Below are positions 8,740-15,997 of a stretch of 64,000 nt of DNA, in pieces. The DNA is taken from contig JAKFWA010000118.1 in NCBI GenBank assembly GCA_021732995.1, positions 1 to 64,000 on the forward strand, given 5' to 3'. The number at the start of each line of letters is the position of its first letter. Within the stretch, counting starts at the first letter, position 1. The notes under the pieces are model-generated. The model worked only from the letters and a program-made list of their open reading frames with translations, had not been told where the DNA came from and made no database searches. Both the position numbers and the translations under genes were made by a program. Source of the DNA: Planctomycetaceae bacterium. GTDB taxonomy: Bacteria > Planctomycetota > Planctomycetia > Planctomycetales > Planctomycetaceae.

Positions 8740-9148
8740 CGTTTGGCCCCGATACGAATCGATTGGCGGACACCAAGGACAACCGACTTCCCGCGCTCAG
8801 GCAGTACACCCGTGCCTGCACACGATGTCACTCGCTAAAGCGCCCGAGAGCAAAGTGGACCGTGACCACGGAGATTCGCCGAGCGCGGGAAGGTCAGCTG
8901 CCATCCACTTCGAGTGGATAACCGCAAGCAAGCACATCGACGCTTCAACCCGGCTTCATAAACCCGCAGCTACAGGTCCCGCTTCGTCGTTACAACCGGC
9001 AAATTGTGTCATTCGGTGGCGTGTTTGCGACTGTCTGAAACTGCTTGGAGTTAATGTTTCAGTCTGCAGCGACAAGCTATCGGGACTTGCTGATGCGTCG
9101 TGCCAAGATGATTTCGATCAGCATGTGCGATCAATCTACAGACGCCAG
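8740..9148. other. Intergenic stretch without a supported gene
   Basis: About 410 bases between two paralogous small genes. A plus-strand open frame crosses it, but it overlaps both flanking genes, lacks a ribosome binding site and has no protein-like character. I see no RNA gene or strong terminator. Confidence 0.5.
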
Positions 9149-9613
9149 CTAGTCGGCAGTACTTGCTTCGTGGATGACCGCGAGACCGCAACTGCTCGAT
9201 TCCTGAGTTCGAGGGGCCAGCCGGCGATGGATCTCGGCGGCGATCTCTTTACTTGAAGCCGGTGTATTCGTCAGAAAGGTTGACTGCCACATCCACTGAT
9301 TTTCGTCACACCGGACCGGCCTGACCATACATCTCGACGTCAAGGTGCGGGCATTGCCCCGTCCCAACGCCATGCCTAACGCGTCGTCCTGGCCGAGCGT
9401 GATACAGATGGCGCCAGTCTGCTCCGGTGTCTGTGTCCGCGATGCGAATTGCTTGAGGACAACGAATTGACCGCCCACCAGGAAGATGTGGTAAGGAGCC
9501 GCTGGTCCGCAGTCATCGCGCCGCAGCAGTTGGCCTACCTGTGCCAACTGGGCCGCCAGATCTAAATAGGCACTTGCGATTTCATTAACACCGAGTTGAA
9601 CTGGATCGTTCAT
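9149..9613 (-). CDS. Member of a local small-protein family
   Basis: 154 residues, paralogue of the next gene downstream (8335-8739) with the same block order: ASAYLDLAAQLAQVGQLL, GPAAPYHIFLVGGQFVVLK, TGAICITLGQDDALGMAL, WQSTFLTNTPASSKEIAAEI and HRRL. A 20-residue tail (TQESSSCGLAVIHEAS) is extra. AGGA sits just before the ATG. Tandem presence of two close and one distant copy points to duplication within the element. Function unknown. Confidence 0.65.
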   Translation of the reverse strand: MNDPVQLGVNEIASAYLDLAAQLAQVGQLLRRDDCGPAAPYHIFLVGGQFVVLKQFASRTQTPEQTGAICITLGQDDALGMALGRGNARTLTSRCMVRPVRCDENQWMWQSTFLTNTPASSKEIAAEIHRRLAPRTQESSSCGLAVIHEASTAD

Positions 9614-9756
9614 TTCCTGGCCCTGTTGCAGTAGATAACTAGCTGTCCTGACTGCATTTAGAGTAGCTCAGGTCCAAAGCGGCGGCGTGAAAATGGCGGC
9701 AAATCACCGTGGGCGAATTTGCTGGGCGTAGATCGGTGGCGGGCCACTCGTCGCAC

Positions 9757-11508
9757 TCACAGTCGCACCGCCTTCAGCTTCCGCATGAAGTCCGGCAGCG
9801 GCTTCTTCTTCTCGCTGGCCAGCAGCCCCGCGATCAGCTTTTCCTTCGTCGGGTGCTCGCTCTCTTTGAGATGCGTGCCCCACTTGTTGTCCAAGGCCCA
9901 AAGGTCCTCAATGGACAGCAGCTCCAGGAACTCCTGCGTCGGGGCCCACTGCGTCTCGAACTTGATGTCGAACATCGCGGCCACTTGTTCGATCGCCTCG
10001 GGCGTGAGGTCCGAGTCCCATTGCTCGATAGAACCTTTGCCCCAGAACTCCGCGAGCGCGGCATTCACGGCCTTGAGAAAGGCGTCCTTGTTCAGCGACA
10101 GAGCCATCCGCCAGGCGCCGGAGTCCTTATCCAGCTTCTTCGCTCCGTGCTCCGCGAGCAGATTGAGCCAAATGTCTTCGCGATCCTCGCCGCCCCAGCC
10201 GCTGGTCATGGTGAACCACATCAGCAGCTTCAACGCGGTCGTCTCGTCGACACCGTTGTCGGCGATGTGTTTCCCGATGCGCTGCTGCAGCACAAGGATC
10301 TTGTGACGGTAGAGATCCTTGGCCCTCTGTGCCGCGCGTTCCTCGGCCAGCTCGGCTTCCGTCTTCCGGGGTTTCTTGCTGAGTGAGTTCGAGAGCGATT
10401 TGTCGAACGTCGCCTTACGTCGCTTCACGCCGGCGTCGTGATACTGCTGCCACAGTGTCGTGTTGAACGCACGGACTTCGTCGCCGACCTTCTGCAGGTC
10501 GAGCGCCGGATCCGCGGCTTCCTTCTTGCTGAGGCCGACTTCGCTTTTGGCGTGCCGATAGTCGTAGCCCTTCAGGGGGCGGGAAATGTCTCGCGCGGTG
10601 TTGAGGCACCAGTATTCGAGATCGCTCACCGTCACCTTCGCGTCGCTGCGGTGCTTCATGCGCTCCGGCAGGCTTTTCGCCAGCGCGTCGAGCACGGCCG
10701 GGCGTTCGATCCACACCAGCAGCGGCCGACTGTGCGTGATGCTCAAGCCATACTTTTCCTGAGAAATCATGTCGAGCCATAGCTTCGGAAGTTCGAGGGC
10801 TCGGAGCCGATTCGACAGCGTCGCCGGCGTGATGCCCAGGTCAGTCGCCAAGTCGACTTGCTTTTCGTAAACACCGTCGTCGAGCAAATCACGACATGCC
10901 TGGATCTCTTCGAGCTCCGTCAGGTCCTCACGGCCTTTGTTGTCGAACAACGCCTTCCGGCGTGCCTCGCCGTCGGTGCATTCGACGACCTTGCAACGGA
11001 GAGACTTCCAGCCGAGTTTCTTCGCCGCCCGCAGACGTCGTTCGCCCGCGAGAATTTCAAAGCTACCGTTGCCGCGGTGCCGAACGATCAAGTCGGTGAG
11101 CTGTCCCTCGGCCTTCATCAGTGCCGCCAACTGATCGATCTTCGCTTCGTCGAAACGCTTCCTCGGCTGAAACTTCGACGGGTGCAACGCACCGATCAGA
11201 ATGTCGCGAACCTCTCCGGGCTTTTGCTCAAACGCCTTGATGAACTCTTCACGCTCCGGGTCGACATCGTTCTCGAGCTTGCGCGTCGTGGTCCTCTTAC
11301 GGCGTGCTGCGGGTTCAAGTTTGGTAGCGCTCGTCACGTTGAAACTCCATGTGTAATCAGGAAACGGGGGAAGTGAAAACTCGGGGTTGCCGCAGCTGCA
11401 GTACGCATCGACCCAGAAGCGAACCTCGTAACATCGCGTGCACTGCCGCAGCAGAGTTGGATCGTCGTCAGCTGGTGGCGGCTCGATGGCACGCTTGGCG
11501 TCACTCAT
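9757..11508 (-). CDS. ParB/Spo0J-domain DNA-binding protein
   Basis: 583 residues. Residues about 20-40 hold two Cys pairs (RQCTRCYE and YCSCGN), likely a zinc finger. Residues about 105-195 are a ParB N-terminal domain with FQPRKRFDEAKIDQLAALMK and the signature ILAGERRLRAAKKLG. A helix-turn-helix follows (VDLATDLGITPATLSNRL). The long C-terminal half is mostly helical and Lys/Glu-rich. No ParA partner is visible in the window. In phages such proteins act in partition, replication control or as late regulators; which applies cannot be told. The start overlaps the stop of the upstream gene (ATGA), placing it in the replication operon. Confidence 0.85.
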   Translation of the reverse strand: MSDAKRAIEPPPADDDPTLLRQCTRCYEVRFWVDAYCSCGNPEFSLPPFPDYTWSFNVTSATKLEPAARRKRTTTRKLENDVDPEREEFIKAFEQKPGEVRDILIGALHPSKFQPRKRFDEAKIDQLAALMKAEGQLTDLIVRHRGNGSFEILAGERRLRAAKKLGWKSLRCKVVECTDGEARRKALFDNKGREDLTELEEIQACRDLLDDGVYEKQVDLATDLGITPATLSNRLRALELPKLWLDMISQEKYGLSITHSRPLLVWIERPAVLDALAKSLPERMKHRSDAKVTVSDLEYWCLNTARDISRPLKGYDYRHAKSEVGLSKKEAADPALDLQKVGDEVRAFNTTLWQQYHDAGVKRRKATFDKSLSNSLSKKPRKTEAELAEERAAQRAKDLYRHKILVLQQRIGKHIADNGVDETTALKLLMWFTMTSGWGGEDREDIWLNLLAEHGAKKLDKDSGAWRMALSLNKDAFLKAVNAALAEFWGKGSIEQWDSDLTPEAIEQVAAMFDIKFETQWAPTQEFLELLSIEDLWALDNKWGTHLKESEHPTKEKLIAGLLASEKKKPLPDFMRKLKAVRL

Positions 11509-11744
11509 CGCCAGGCATCCGGATCGACGCGCTTCGCGACGCGGGCCGCGATCTGCAGTTGGGCGGAATGAATGGCGGTGCGGAACTCACGCAGCGCGTC
11601 GGGATGGTGGTCGTCGAGTGCTTGGAACGCGTTCCAAGCTTCTGCCAGCGCGTCAACGACGTAGCGTTCAGTCCGATCGAGCCGAACCGGCGCCAACGGA
11701 TCAATCCAGGCATCAAAGCTCCTCGGATCTCGGTTGGCGGTCAT
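11505..11744 (-). CDS. Small unknown protein in the replication operon
   Basis: 79 residues starting MTANRDPRSFDAWIDP and mainly helical (RYVVDALAEAWNAFQALDDHHPDALREFRTAIHS). It is locked between two ATGA overlaps: its start overlaps the stop of the initiator gene and its stop overlaps the start of the ParB-domain gene. That arrangement is strong evidence of a real, coupled gene and suggests fixed stoichiometry with its neighbours. Function unknown. Confidence 0.75.
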   Translation of the reverse strand: MTANRDPRSFDAWIDPLAPVRLDRTERYVVDALAEAWNAFQALDDHHPDALREFRTAIHSAQLQIAARVAKRVDPDAWR

Positions 11745-13000
11745 GATTGTGTCGCTTCTGCCGTGGTGGTTTGTTGGTCCAACGCACAGAAGGCGCGCAG
11801 CAGCTTCGTGCGGTACATCTTCAAGCGACGTCCGTCGGGATGCTCGCCATTCGGGCGAAGGAACGATTTCCGGTTTGAGTTGGATGCGTCGAACCCGAGC
11901 AGGTCCAGCAGCTCGCTGACGTCGGCGGCATCGATCAAGGCTCCATATTGCCGCTCTAACGCGTCCCGCTCCTCGGGCGTGAGTTCTGTTCTGGCTTCCT
12001 CGGCGGGCGTTTCCTGCGCCGGTTTCTTCGTGTTGGCGCGATCCCACCAGTCAGCACCACCCGCGACCGTGCTGGCGAAGATCCTTCGCCGCTCGATGGA
12101 TTGGGCGAAGTAAACGCGCGGCTTCTTGCTCTTGTCCTTCGCGGTCCGAATCAAACCGATCAACGCATCGCGGACGTCGGCAGCCAGGGTATCTCCCAGC
12201 TGCTCGACGATCCGGCTTGTGGTCCACCAACTGGTGAAGGTCTGCAGGAACAGTTCGTCGGTAACGCCACGCGTCCACAGTTCCGGCGGCGTCGGTGGCA
12301 ACGACTCGATCACTTCAGCCAGGTGAGAGCGGTGCAGCTCCGCAGCGGTCGGCGGGCGCTCGACGGAGGGATGATGATGATTTCTTTGGGGAGGTTTTCC
12401 ATAAGAGTCATCATCAGTCTGTCTATCATCATCAGGGTCAACACCAGTCACCACCGGTCTACAGTGGTCACCACCGGTCAACAGCGGTCTACGGCAGTCA
12501 ACAGCAGTCACCACCGGTCTACACCGGTCAACACCCTCGATCGAGACGGGCGCGAACAGCGGCCCTTCGTCCGTGTTGACCTGCAGGCTGAACCACCGTT
12601 GGATCCGGTTGATGCTCAGCACGTAGGTGCGAGTTCCCGTGCCCATCGCCGCCATCACGCCGCGATCGATCCATTTCTGCAACGCTTTCCTGACGGCCGT
12701 GTGGTCGCAGCTCAGTTTCTTGACGGCATCGATATTGAGCTGCAGCCACTCGGCCGCGTCCCGTAGCGAGATCTTCAGACTGCGTTGAACTTCGTGGCCA
12801 TCGTCTTCGTCGGGCGCGACGTCAGCCTTGGCTTCGCGGTGGAGAATCATCATTTGAATCACGGCGCGTTGAATGTCGGGCACGTTCTGGAGTTTCAGGG
12901 CCTGGTCGGCCTTGAGCGCCGCGCGGACGTCCTTCCATAGGTCGAGCTCTCCTGGCTCTGGTTCCATTCCGGTCCATCCTTCGTTCTTCATGGCAGTCAC
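11741..13000 (-). CDS. Winged-helix replication initiator carrying the origin iterons
   Basis: 419 residues from a GTG at 13000 (ATG at 12991 also possible; neither has a clear ribosome binding site). The N-terminal part (about residues 60-150) reads as a winged helix: SLRDAAEWLQLNIDAVKKL, then AVRKALQKWIDRGVMAAM and TRTYVLSINRIQRWF. Residues about 156-188 form a 10-residue repeat (VDRCRPVVTA, VDCRRPLLTG, GDHCRPVVTG) encoded by ten tandem 10-bp DNA repeats. The C-terminal part is helical. An initiator with DNA iterons in the middle of its gene is the arrangement of phage lambda O and many phage/plasmid initiators. I infer a replication-initiation role; homology was not tested. Confidence 0.7.
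   Translation of the reverse strand: MTAMKNEGWTGMEPEPGELDLWKDVRAALKADQALKLQNVPDIQRAVIQMMILHREAKADVAPDEDDGHEVQRSLKISLRDAAEWLQLNIDAVKKLSCDHTAVRKALQKWIDRGVMAAMGTGTRTYVLSINRIQRWFSLQVNTDEGPLFAPVSIEGVDRCRPVVTAVDCRRPLLTGGDHCRPVVTGVDPDDDRQTDDDSYGKPPQRNHHHPSVERPPTAAELHRSHLAEVIESLPPTPPELWTRGVTDELFLQTFTSWWTTSRIVEQLGDTLAADVRDALIGLIRTAKDKSKKPRVYFAQSIERRRIFASTVAGGADWWDRANTKKPAQETPAEEARTELTPEERDALERQYGALIDAADVSELLDLLGFDASNSNRKSFLRPNGEHPDGRRLKMYRTKLLRAFCALDQQTTTAEATQS
12437..12536. repeat. Ten tandem 10-bp iterons, candidate phage replication origin
   Basis: Ten uninterrupted units begin at 12437, 12447 and so on to 12527. Consensus is GTCAACACCG; every unit starts GTC, followed by A/C/T, then AC or CC. The 10-bp period matches about one DNA helical turn, so bound proteins would line up on one face. 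The block lies inside the initiator gene. On its left (about 12371-12436) is a less GC-rich stretch with two CATCATCAG motifs that could serve as the melting region. Confidence 0.8.
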
Positions 13001-13026
13001 TCATTGCTGCTGTTGGTGGGGCTGGC

Positions 13027-13290
13027 CTATTGCTTGCGCCAGTCCCACGCGTGGTTGAATCCGTCGCGGCCTTTAGGGGCCGGTTCGATAGTTGGGGCGG
13101 CGGTCGCCGGTTGCTTAGCGCGCCGCTTGCGTTCCAGTTCCGCGATCTCGTCGACGCAAAGCTGGCAATAGTGCAGGCCGGGTATGAACGGGACGTCCTG
13201 GCAACGCGCGCAGAGTCGATCCTTCAACACCACGCGGTCGTGATGGTCACGCCAGCGCCGCGCTGGCCGCGTCGATTTCTGTCTGTCCAT
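13027..13290 (-). CDS. Small zinc-ribbon protein
   Basis: 87 residues from the ATG at 13290, which has AAGGAA upstream; an earlier in-frame ATG at 13326 lies inside the neighbouring gene and lacks a site. The core is a treble-clef-like zinc motif, LCARCQDVPFIPGLHYCQLC (CxxC-13-CxxC), followed by a charged helix and a Pro/Ala tail. Small zinc proteins of this sort are frequent in phage early regions as DNA- or protein-binding accessory factors. Its 5' end overlaps the 3' end of the upstream gene by 44 bases. Confidence 0.65.
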   Translation of the reverse strand: MDRQKSTRPARRWRDHHDRVVLKDRLCARCQDVPFIPGLHYCQLCVDEIAELERKRRAKQPATAAPTIEPAPKGRDGFNHAWDWRKQ

Positions 13291-13618
13291 CGGGGTTCCT
13301 TTCGTGTTGATGGTTTGAATCAACACCGGCGCTAATCCGCGCGAGCTGTTCTCGCGTGAAGCCAGTGATGCGGGTGGCGTCGGGAAAGACAGCGTCGGGA
13401 AAGAGCCGTCCAGGCAAGCGGCCGTTCATCGCGCTGCGAACAGCCAGGTCGACGATGGATGACCAGGGCAGAGTCGCTGACTTCTGATGGCCATAGACTC
13501 GCAACTCCAGGCCGTCATCCTTCAGCACGACGACCAGATCGTCGTCAACGCGCCGCGTGATCGGTTTCTTCAGCGGATACGGCCGCTGCCGACGTTTCTT
13601 CTTTGCTTGTGTTGTCAT
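13247..13618 (-). CDS. Small unknown phage early protein
   Basis: 123 residues with a strongly basic N-terminus (TTQAKKKRRQRPYPLKK) and a soluble core (RRVDDDLVVVLKDDGLELRVYGHQKS, then WSSIVDLAVRSAMNG). GAGGG precedes the ATG by about five bases. The basic arm suggests nucleic-acid binding, but there is no known motif. It overlaps the following zinc-ribbon gene. Confidence 0.6.
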   Translation of the reverse strand: MTTQAKKKRRQRPYPLKKPITRRVDDDLVVVLKDDGLELRVYGHQKSATLPWSSIVDLAVRSAMNGRLPGRLFPDAVFPDATRITGFTREQLARISAGVDSNHQHERNPDGQTEIDAASAALA

Positions 13619-13626
13619 GGTGCCCT

Positions 13627-14184
13627 CTAAAACAAAACGCGGCCGGCAGGCCGCGACTTCGGACGTTCTTTCAACTGCGTGGCTGAACTACTCGCTCCTG
13701 CCACTGGTCGAGAGCTGGCCGCCATGTCATCAGTTCGGGTGGCGATTCCGTCGGTATCTGCAGATCCTCCATGCAGCACTGCAGAGCCGTGGTCAGCTCG
13801 ATCTCCACTTGCCCCAGCACGCTGAGGCGATGCACCAGCGTCAGCACGACAGCCAGCGAGTTGATTGTCAGTTGCTGGTCCAAGAACGAATCGCCTTGAG
13901 GGATGAGCGTCGCCAAAGATGAATCTCCACCAGGAACCAAACTTCTGCAGCTCGGGTAAGAACTGCGTCTCAATAGCCAGCTTCATTTCACGAGACCGCG
14001 GCCTGCGCTTCGCCAGCCGCACGCGACTCAAAGTGGCTGAGGACACCACGCGATGACCGTTTTGAAACAAGTCAAAGACCGGTTCGCCCCTGCATGTGGC
14101 GCCGCAATGCACTATGTCTACCCAACCGATAACGCTCGCGTTGACGGTCTGTATCGAACTGCGAAGGAAGGCCGTCGCTTTCAT
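13627..14184 (-). CDS. Unknown early protein; 3' half overlapped by another frame
   Basis: Open frame of 185 codons with an excellent ribosome binding site (AAGGAG, eight bases before the ATG at 14184), right after csrA. The first about 85 residues look protein-like (FLRSSIQTVNASVIGWVD, then IETQFLPELQKFGSWWRF). The last about 90 are Ala/Gly/Ser/Arg-rich and look like out-of-frame translation of the open frame at 13671-13916. Either two genes overlap here, or the true product crosses frames near 13916 (one-base shift). Function unknown. Confidence 0.5.
   Translation of the reverse strand: MKATAFLRSSIQTVNASVIGWVDIVHCGATCRGEPVFDLFQNGHRVVSSATLSRVRLAKRRPRSREMKLAIETQFLPELQKFGSWWRFIFGDAHPSRRFVLGPATDNQLAGCRADAGASPQRAGASGDRADHGSAVLHGGSADTDGIATRTDDMAASSRPVAGASSSATQLKERPKSRPAGRVLF
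13671..13916 (-). CDS. Small unknown protein or shifted C-terminus of the preceding gene
   Basis: 81 residues from a TTG at 13916 that has GGTGGAG nine bases upstream. The product looks real: LIPQGDSFLDQQLTINSLAV, then LTLVHRLSVLGQVEIELTTA, then LQCCMEDLQIP. It lies one frame over inside the 3' half of the 13627-14184 frame. It could be an independently initiated gene or the real C-terminal half of that protein reached by a frameshift or a sequencing error. The open frame extends upstream to 13973. Confidence 0.5.
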   Translation of the reverse strand: MATLIPQGDSFLDQQLTINSLAVVLTLVHRLSVLGQVEIELTTALQCCMEDLQIPTESPPELMTWRPALDQWQERVVQPRS

Positions 14185-14196
14185 GGCCAGCGCTCC

Positions 14197-14418
14197 TTAG
14201 ATCAAGGTGGCGCCGGGAACGGTGTCACGCAGATCGACGATCCGCTCGCGTTCCTCTTCGCGCTTGATAGCTTCGTAGACTTCACGTCGGTGAACGTCGA
14301 CTTCCCTCGGCGCTTCGATGCCGAGTCGAACTTTGTCACCGCGAATATCGACGACTGTGATCACCACGTTGTCGCCGATCATGATCTTCTCATCCCTCTG
14401 CCTGCTCAGTACCAACAT
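14197..14418 (-). CDS. csrA: Carbon storage regulator CsrA, element-encoded
   Basis: 73 residues starting MLVLSRQRDEKIMIGDNVVI, the signature opening of CsrA, followed by VDIRGDKVRLGIEAPREVDV and HRREVYEAIKREEE, which supply the conserved RNA-binding strand (LGIEAP..V.VHR). Length fits the family (about 60-75). GGGAGG precedes the ATG. CsrA binds GGA motifs in mRNA leaders and blocks or activates translation. Here it sits in a phage early operon between the metallopeptidase and small unknown genes, so it may control phage mRNAs or redirect host translation; that is inference. Confidence 0.93.
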   Translation of the reverse strand: MLVLSRQRDEKIMIGDNVVITVVDIRGDKVRLGIEAPREVDVHRREVYEAIKREEERERIVDLRDTVPGATLI

Positions 14419-14502
14419 TGAAGAGCCTCCCAGCTCTGGCACTTGAAGCCACGCGACTCCATGTCGACGCGGCCCGTGACGTTTGCCAGGCGTCACTCGT
14501 GA

Positions 14503-14518
14503 ATCCGATATGTGTCGG
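14503..14518 (-). repeat. Leader repeat CCGACACATATCGGAT, copy upstream of csrA
   Basis: On the minus strand this 16-mer begins with a short dyad CCGA-CACATA-TCGG. The identical 16-mer occurs at 15130-15145, just ahead of the metallopeptidase start. This copy lies between the metallopeptidase stop and csrA. Confidence 0.5.
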
Positions 14519-14525
14519 TGGCCGA

Positions 14526-15113
14526 CTACTTGTTCCGGCGCCGCTTACCTTCGAAGGGCAACGTCTCTTCAAAGTCAAAGTCCTCAGCGCAGAACAACCG
14601 CTTCTGCGTGAAGGTTTCCGAAGTCGCCACTTGCTTCACGCTGAGCGCTTCGACTGCATTGATCCCGTGGCGCTGAACGATGCTCAGGAAGCCGCCGAAC
14701 TCCCAATCGTGATACCTGGTGAGCAGCTTCGGACGATCAACGTCGTCGCGCTTGCCCACGCCTTCGCCATCGAGTTCGACTTCGATGTGCGTCAACTCAT
14801 GGTCCAGCATCGCGAGCCGCAGGCCGTTGTTGTGGTTGCCCCACCATTCCCAATTGATGGTGATGATCGCATCAGGAACGCCGAGAGCGCGATGCTTTGT
14901 GCTCGTGATCTGAATCGTTGCCGCGCACGTATGACCGCGCACCGCCAGGACAGGACCATCGGTCCAAGTCCCGTCTTTCCGCTTCTTCCGCTCAGCCTTC
15001 AACAAACCAACCGTGACGTCGTTGTTGCACAGCTCCTGATGAAACCGCGACTTCGCCTCGTCGAGCATTTCTTCGACATCGGCGTCTTCGAGCTTGGTGA
15101 TAATCCTTCCCAT
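14526..15113 (-). CDS. Putative phage metallopeptidase (HExxH)
   Basis: 195 residues from the ATG at 15113, preceded by GGAGGG at ideal spacing; an upstream in-frame extension to 15212 lacks a site. The motif LAMLDHELTHIEVE is an HExxH zinc-protease signature in the correct helical context, and a later HDWEFGGF may supply the third ligand region. The middle segment (TCAATIQITSTKHRALGV) is typical of the putative phage metallopeptidase family found in early operons of many phages. Substrate unknown; proteolysis of a host or phage regulator is possible. It overlaps nothing and is followed by csrA. Confidence 0.78.
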   Translation of the reverse strand: MGRIITKLEDADVEEMLDEAKSRFHQELCNNDVTVGLLKAERKKRKDGTWTDGPVLAVRGHTCAATIQITSTKHRALGVPDAIITINWEWWGNHNNGLRLAMLDHELTHIEVELDGEGVGKRDDVDRPKLLTRYHDWEFGGFLSIVQRHGINAVEALSVKQVATSETFTQKRLFCAEDFDFEETLPFEGKRRRNK

Positions 15114-15129
15114 GCTGCCCTCCGTGTGC

Positions 15130-15145
15130 ATCCGATATGTGTCGG
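15130..15145 (-). repeat. Leader repeat CCGACACATATCGGAT, copy upstream of the metallopeptidase
   Basis: Identical to the copy at 14503-14518. It is followed within ten bases by CACACGGAGGGC, which holds the ribosome binding site of the metallopeptidase and a GGA core of the type CsrA binds. Confidence 0.5.
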
Positions 15146-15148
15146 CGG

Positions 15149-15361
15149 TTACCTGACGGCGTCCCGCATCATCGAGCGGACCTGGTCGGGTAGGTCGTCC
15201 CAGGCGGAACACAGCAGCGTCAGCGCGGCTTCCTTGTTGGATTGGTCCAGCGACAACGCTGCACCGTCGAGAAACGCCAAAAGCTCAGTCATCGCCTGAC
15301 GGCCGGTCTCGGAGCGCCCGAGCTGCTGCACTGCCGACCTGATTGAATTCGTCCCGCTCAT
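15149..15361 (-). CDS. Small helical unknown protein
   Basis: 70 residues, entirely helix-compatible (SIRSAVQQLGRSETGRQAMT, then ELLAFLDGAALSLDQSNKEA). AAGG lies about nine bases before the ATG. It is part of the tightly packed minus-strand early operon between a zinc-ribbon gene and the metallopeptidase. Function unknown. Confidence 0.6.
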   Translation of the reverse strand: MSGTNSIRSAVQQLGRSETGRQAMTELLAFLDGAALSLDQSNKEAALTLLCSAWDDLPDQVRSMMRDAVR

Positions 15362-15373
15362 CGTTGTTGCCTT

Positions 15374-15703
15374 TCAATTGGCGACAGTGAGTTCAACGTC
15401 CAACGACAAACGCTCCGCCAGGTTCTGCACGACGTCGCGGTTCCGAAGCGCATTCCGCTCGGCCCTCCACGCCTCGTCTTGCAAAGCGCAGAGCCTCAAC
15501 AGCTCGGTGCGTTCGTTGACCACCGACCAATCTGGATGTCGCTTCCGAGCGCAACTGAGACAGCGCCACTTCCTCTCCATGCGGACGACGTCCATCGAAT
15601 GCCCGTAGTACCGGTTGTTGCAGTCGCAACATCGTCCGGCCCGTTCTGGTACCAGCACGCTCTTCAAGCGTCGGTCGAGTTCTTCAAGCTCGGTGTTTCT
15701 CAT
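15374..15703 (-). CDS. Small zinc-ribbon protein
   Basis: 109 residues, GAAGG before the ATG. Two Cys pairs spaced by about 25 residues (RCCDCNNRYYGH and RCLSCARKRH) form a probable zinc ribbon, flanked by charged helices. This is one of three small Cys-pair proteins in the early operon. A nucleic-acid-binding or scaffold role is possible; no precise family recognised. Confidence 0.65.
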   Translation of the reverse strand: MRNTELEELDRRLKSVLVPERAGRCCDCNNRYYGHSMDVVRMERKWRCLSCARKRHPDWSVVNERTELLRLCALQDEAWRAERNALRNRDVVQNLAERLSLDVELTVAN

Positions 15704-15715
15704 CGTGGGGCCTTC

Positions 15716-15937
15716 TCAGTTGGGAAAGTCGCGCCGGTTCGCCAGCGCGTACTTGGTCTGCGCATTGGTGACCTCGGCGCGAACGCGAAGCGCGCATCGA
15801 AGGCAACGGCATTCACCATCTGCCTTCCGCCGATCAAGCTGCTCACAAAGCACGTTGTTGATGACGACCGCTTTTGAGAGATGCGCCCGCCAGAACGTCA
15901 GCAGGATTCTTTGGCCGTGGCTCATCGCGGGTGTCAT
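15716..15937 (-). CDS. Small Cys-containing unknown protein
   Basis: 73 residues, GGGAG upstream of the ATG. Contains NNVLCEQLDRRKADGECRCLRC, with a CxCxxC cluster, and a basic helical tail (ALRVRAEVTNAQTKYAL). Resembles its neighbours in being short, charged and Cys-containing. Function unknown. Confidence 0.58.
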   Translation of the reverse strand: MTPAMSHGQRILLTFWRAHLSKAVVINNVLCEQLDRRKADGECRCLRCALRVRAEVTNAQTKYALANRRDFPN

Positions 15938-15997
15938 TTCAATCTCCCACCAACGCCGGGGGAGCCCGGCCCGAGACAGGCTCCCCCGGCACTAACT

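Noticed and set aside
8705-9256. Plus-strand open frame of 183 codons
   Set aside because: Overlaps two minus-strand paralogues at its ends and lacks start signals or protein character.
9757-11508. ParAB plasmid-partition system
   Set aside because: Only a ParB-domain protein is present; no ParA ATPase and no parS-type repeats were seen in the window.
12427-12540. CRISPR-like array
   Set aside because: Units are 10 bp and contiguous with no spacers, and lie inside a coding sequence; they are iterons.
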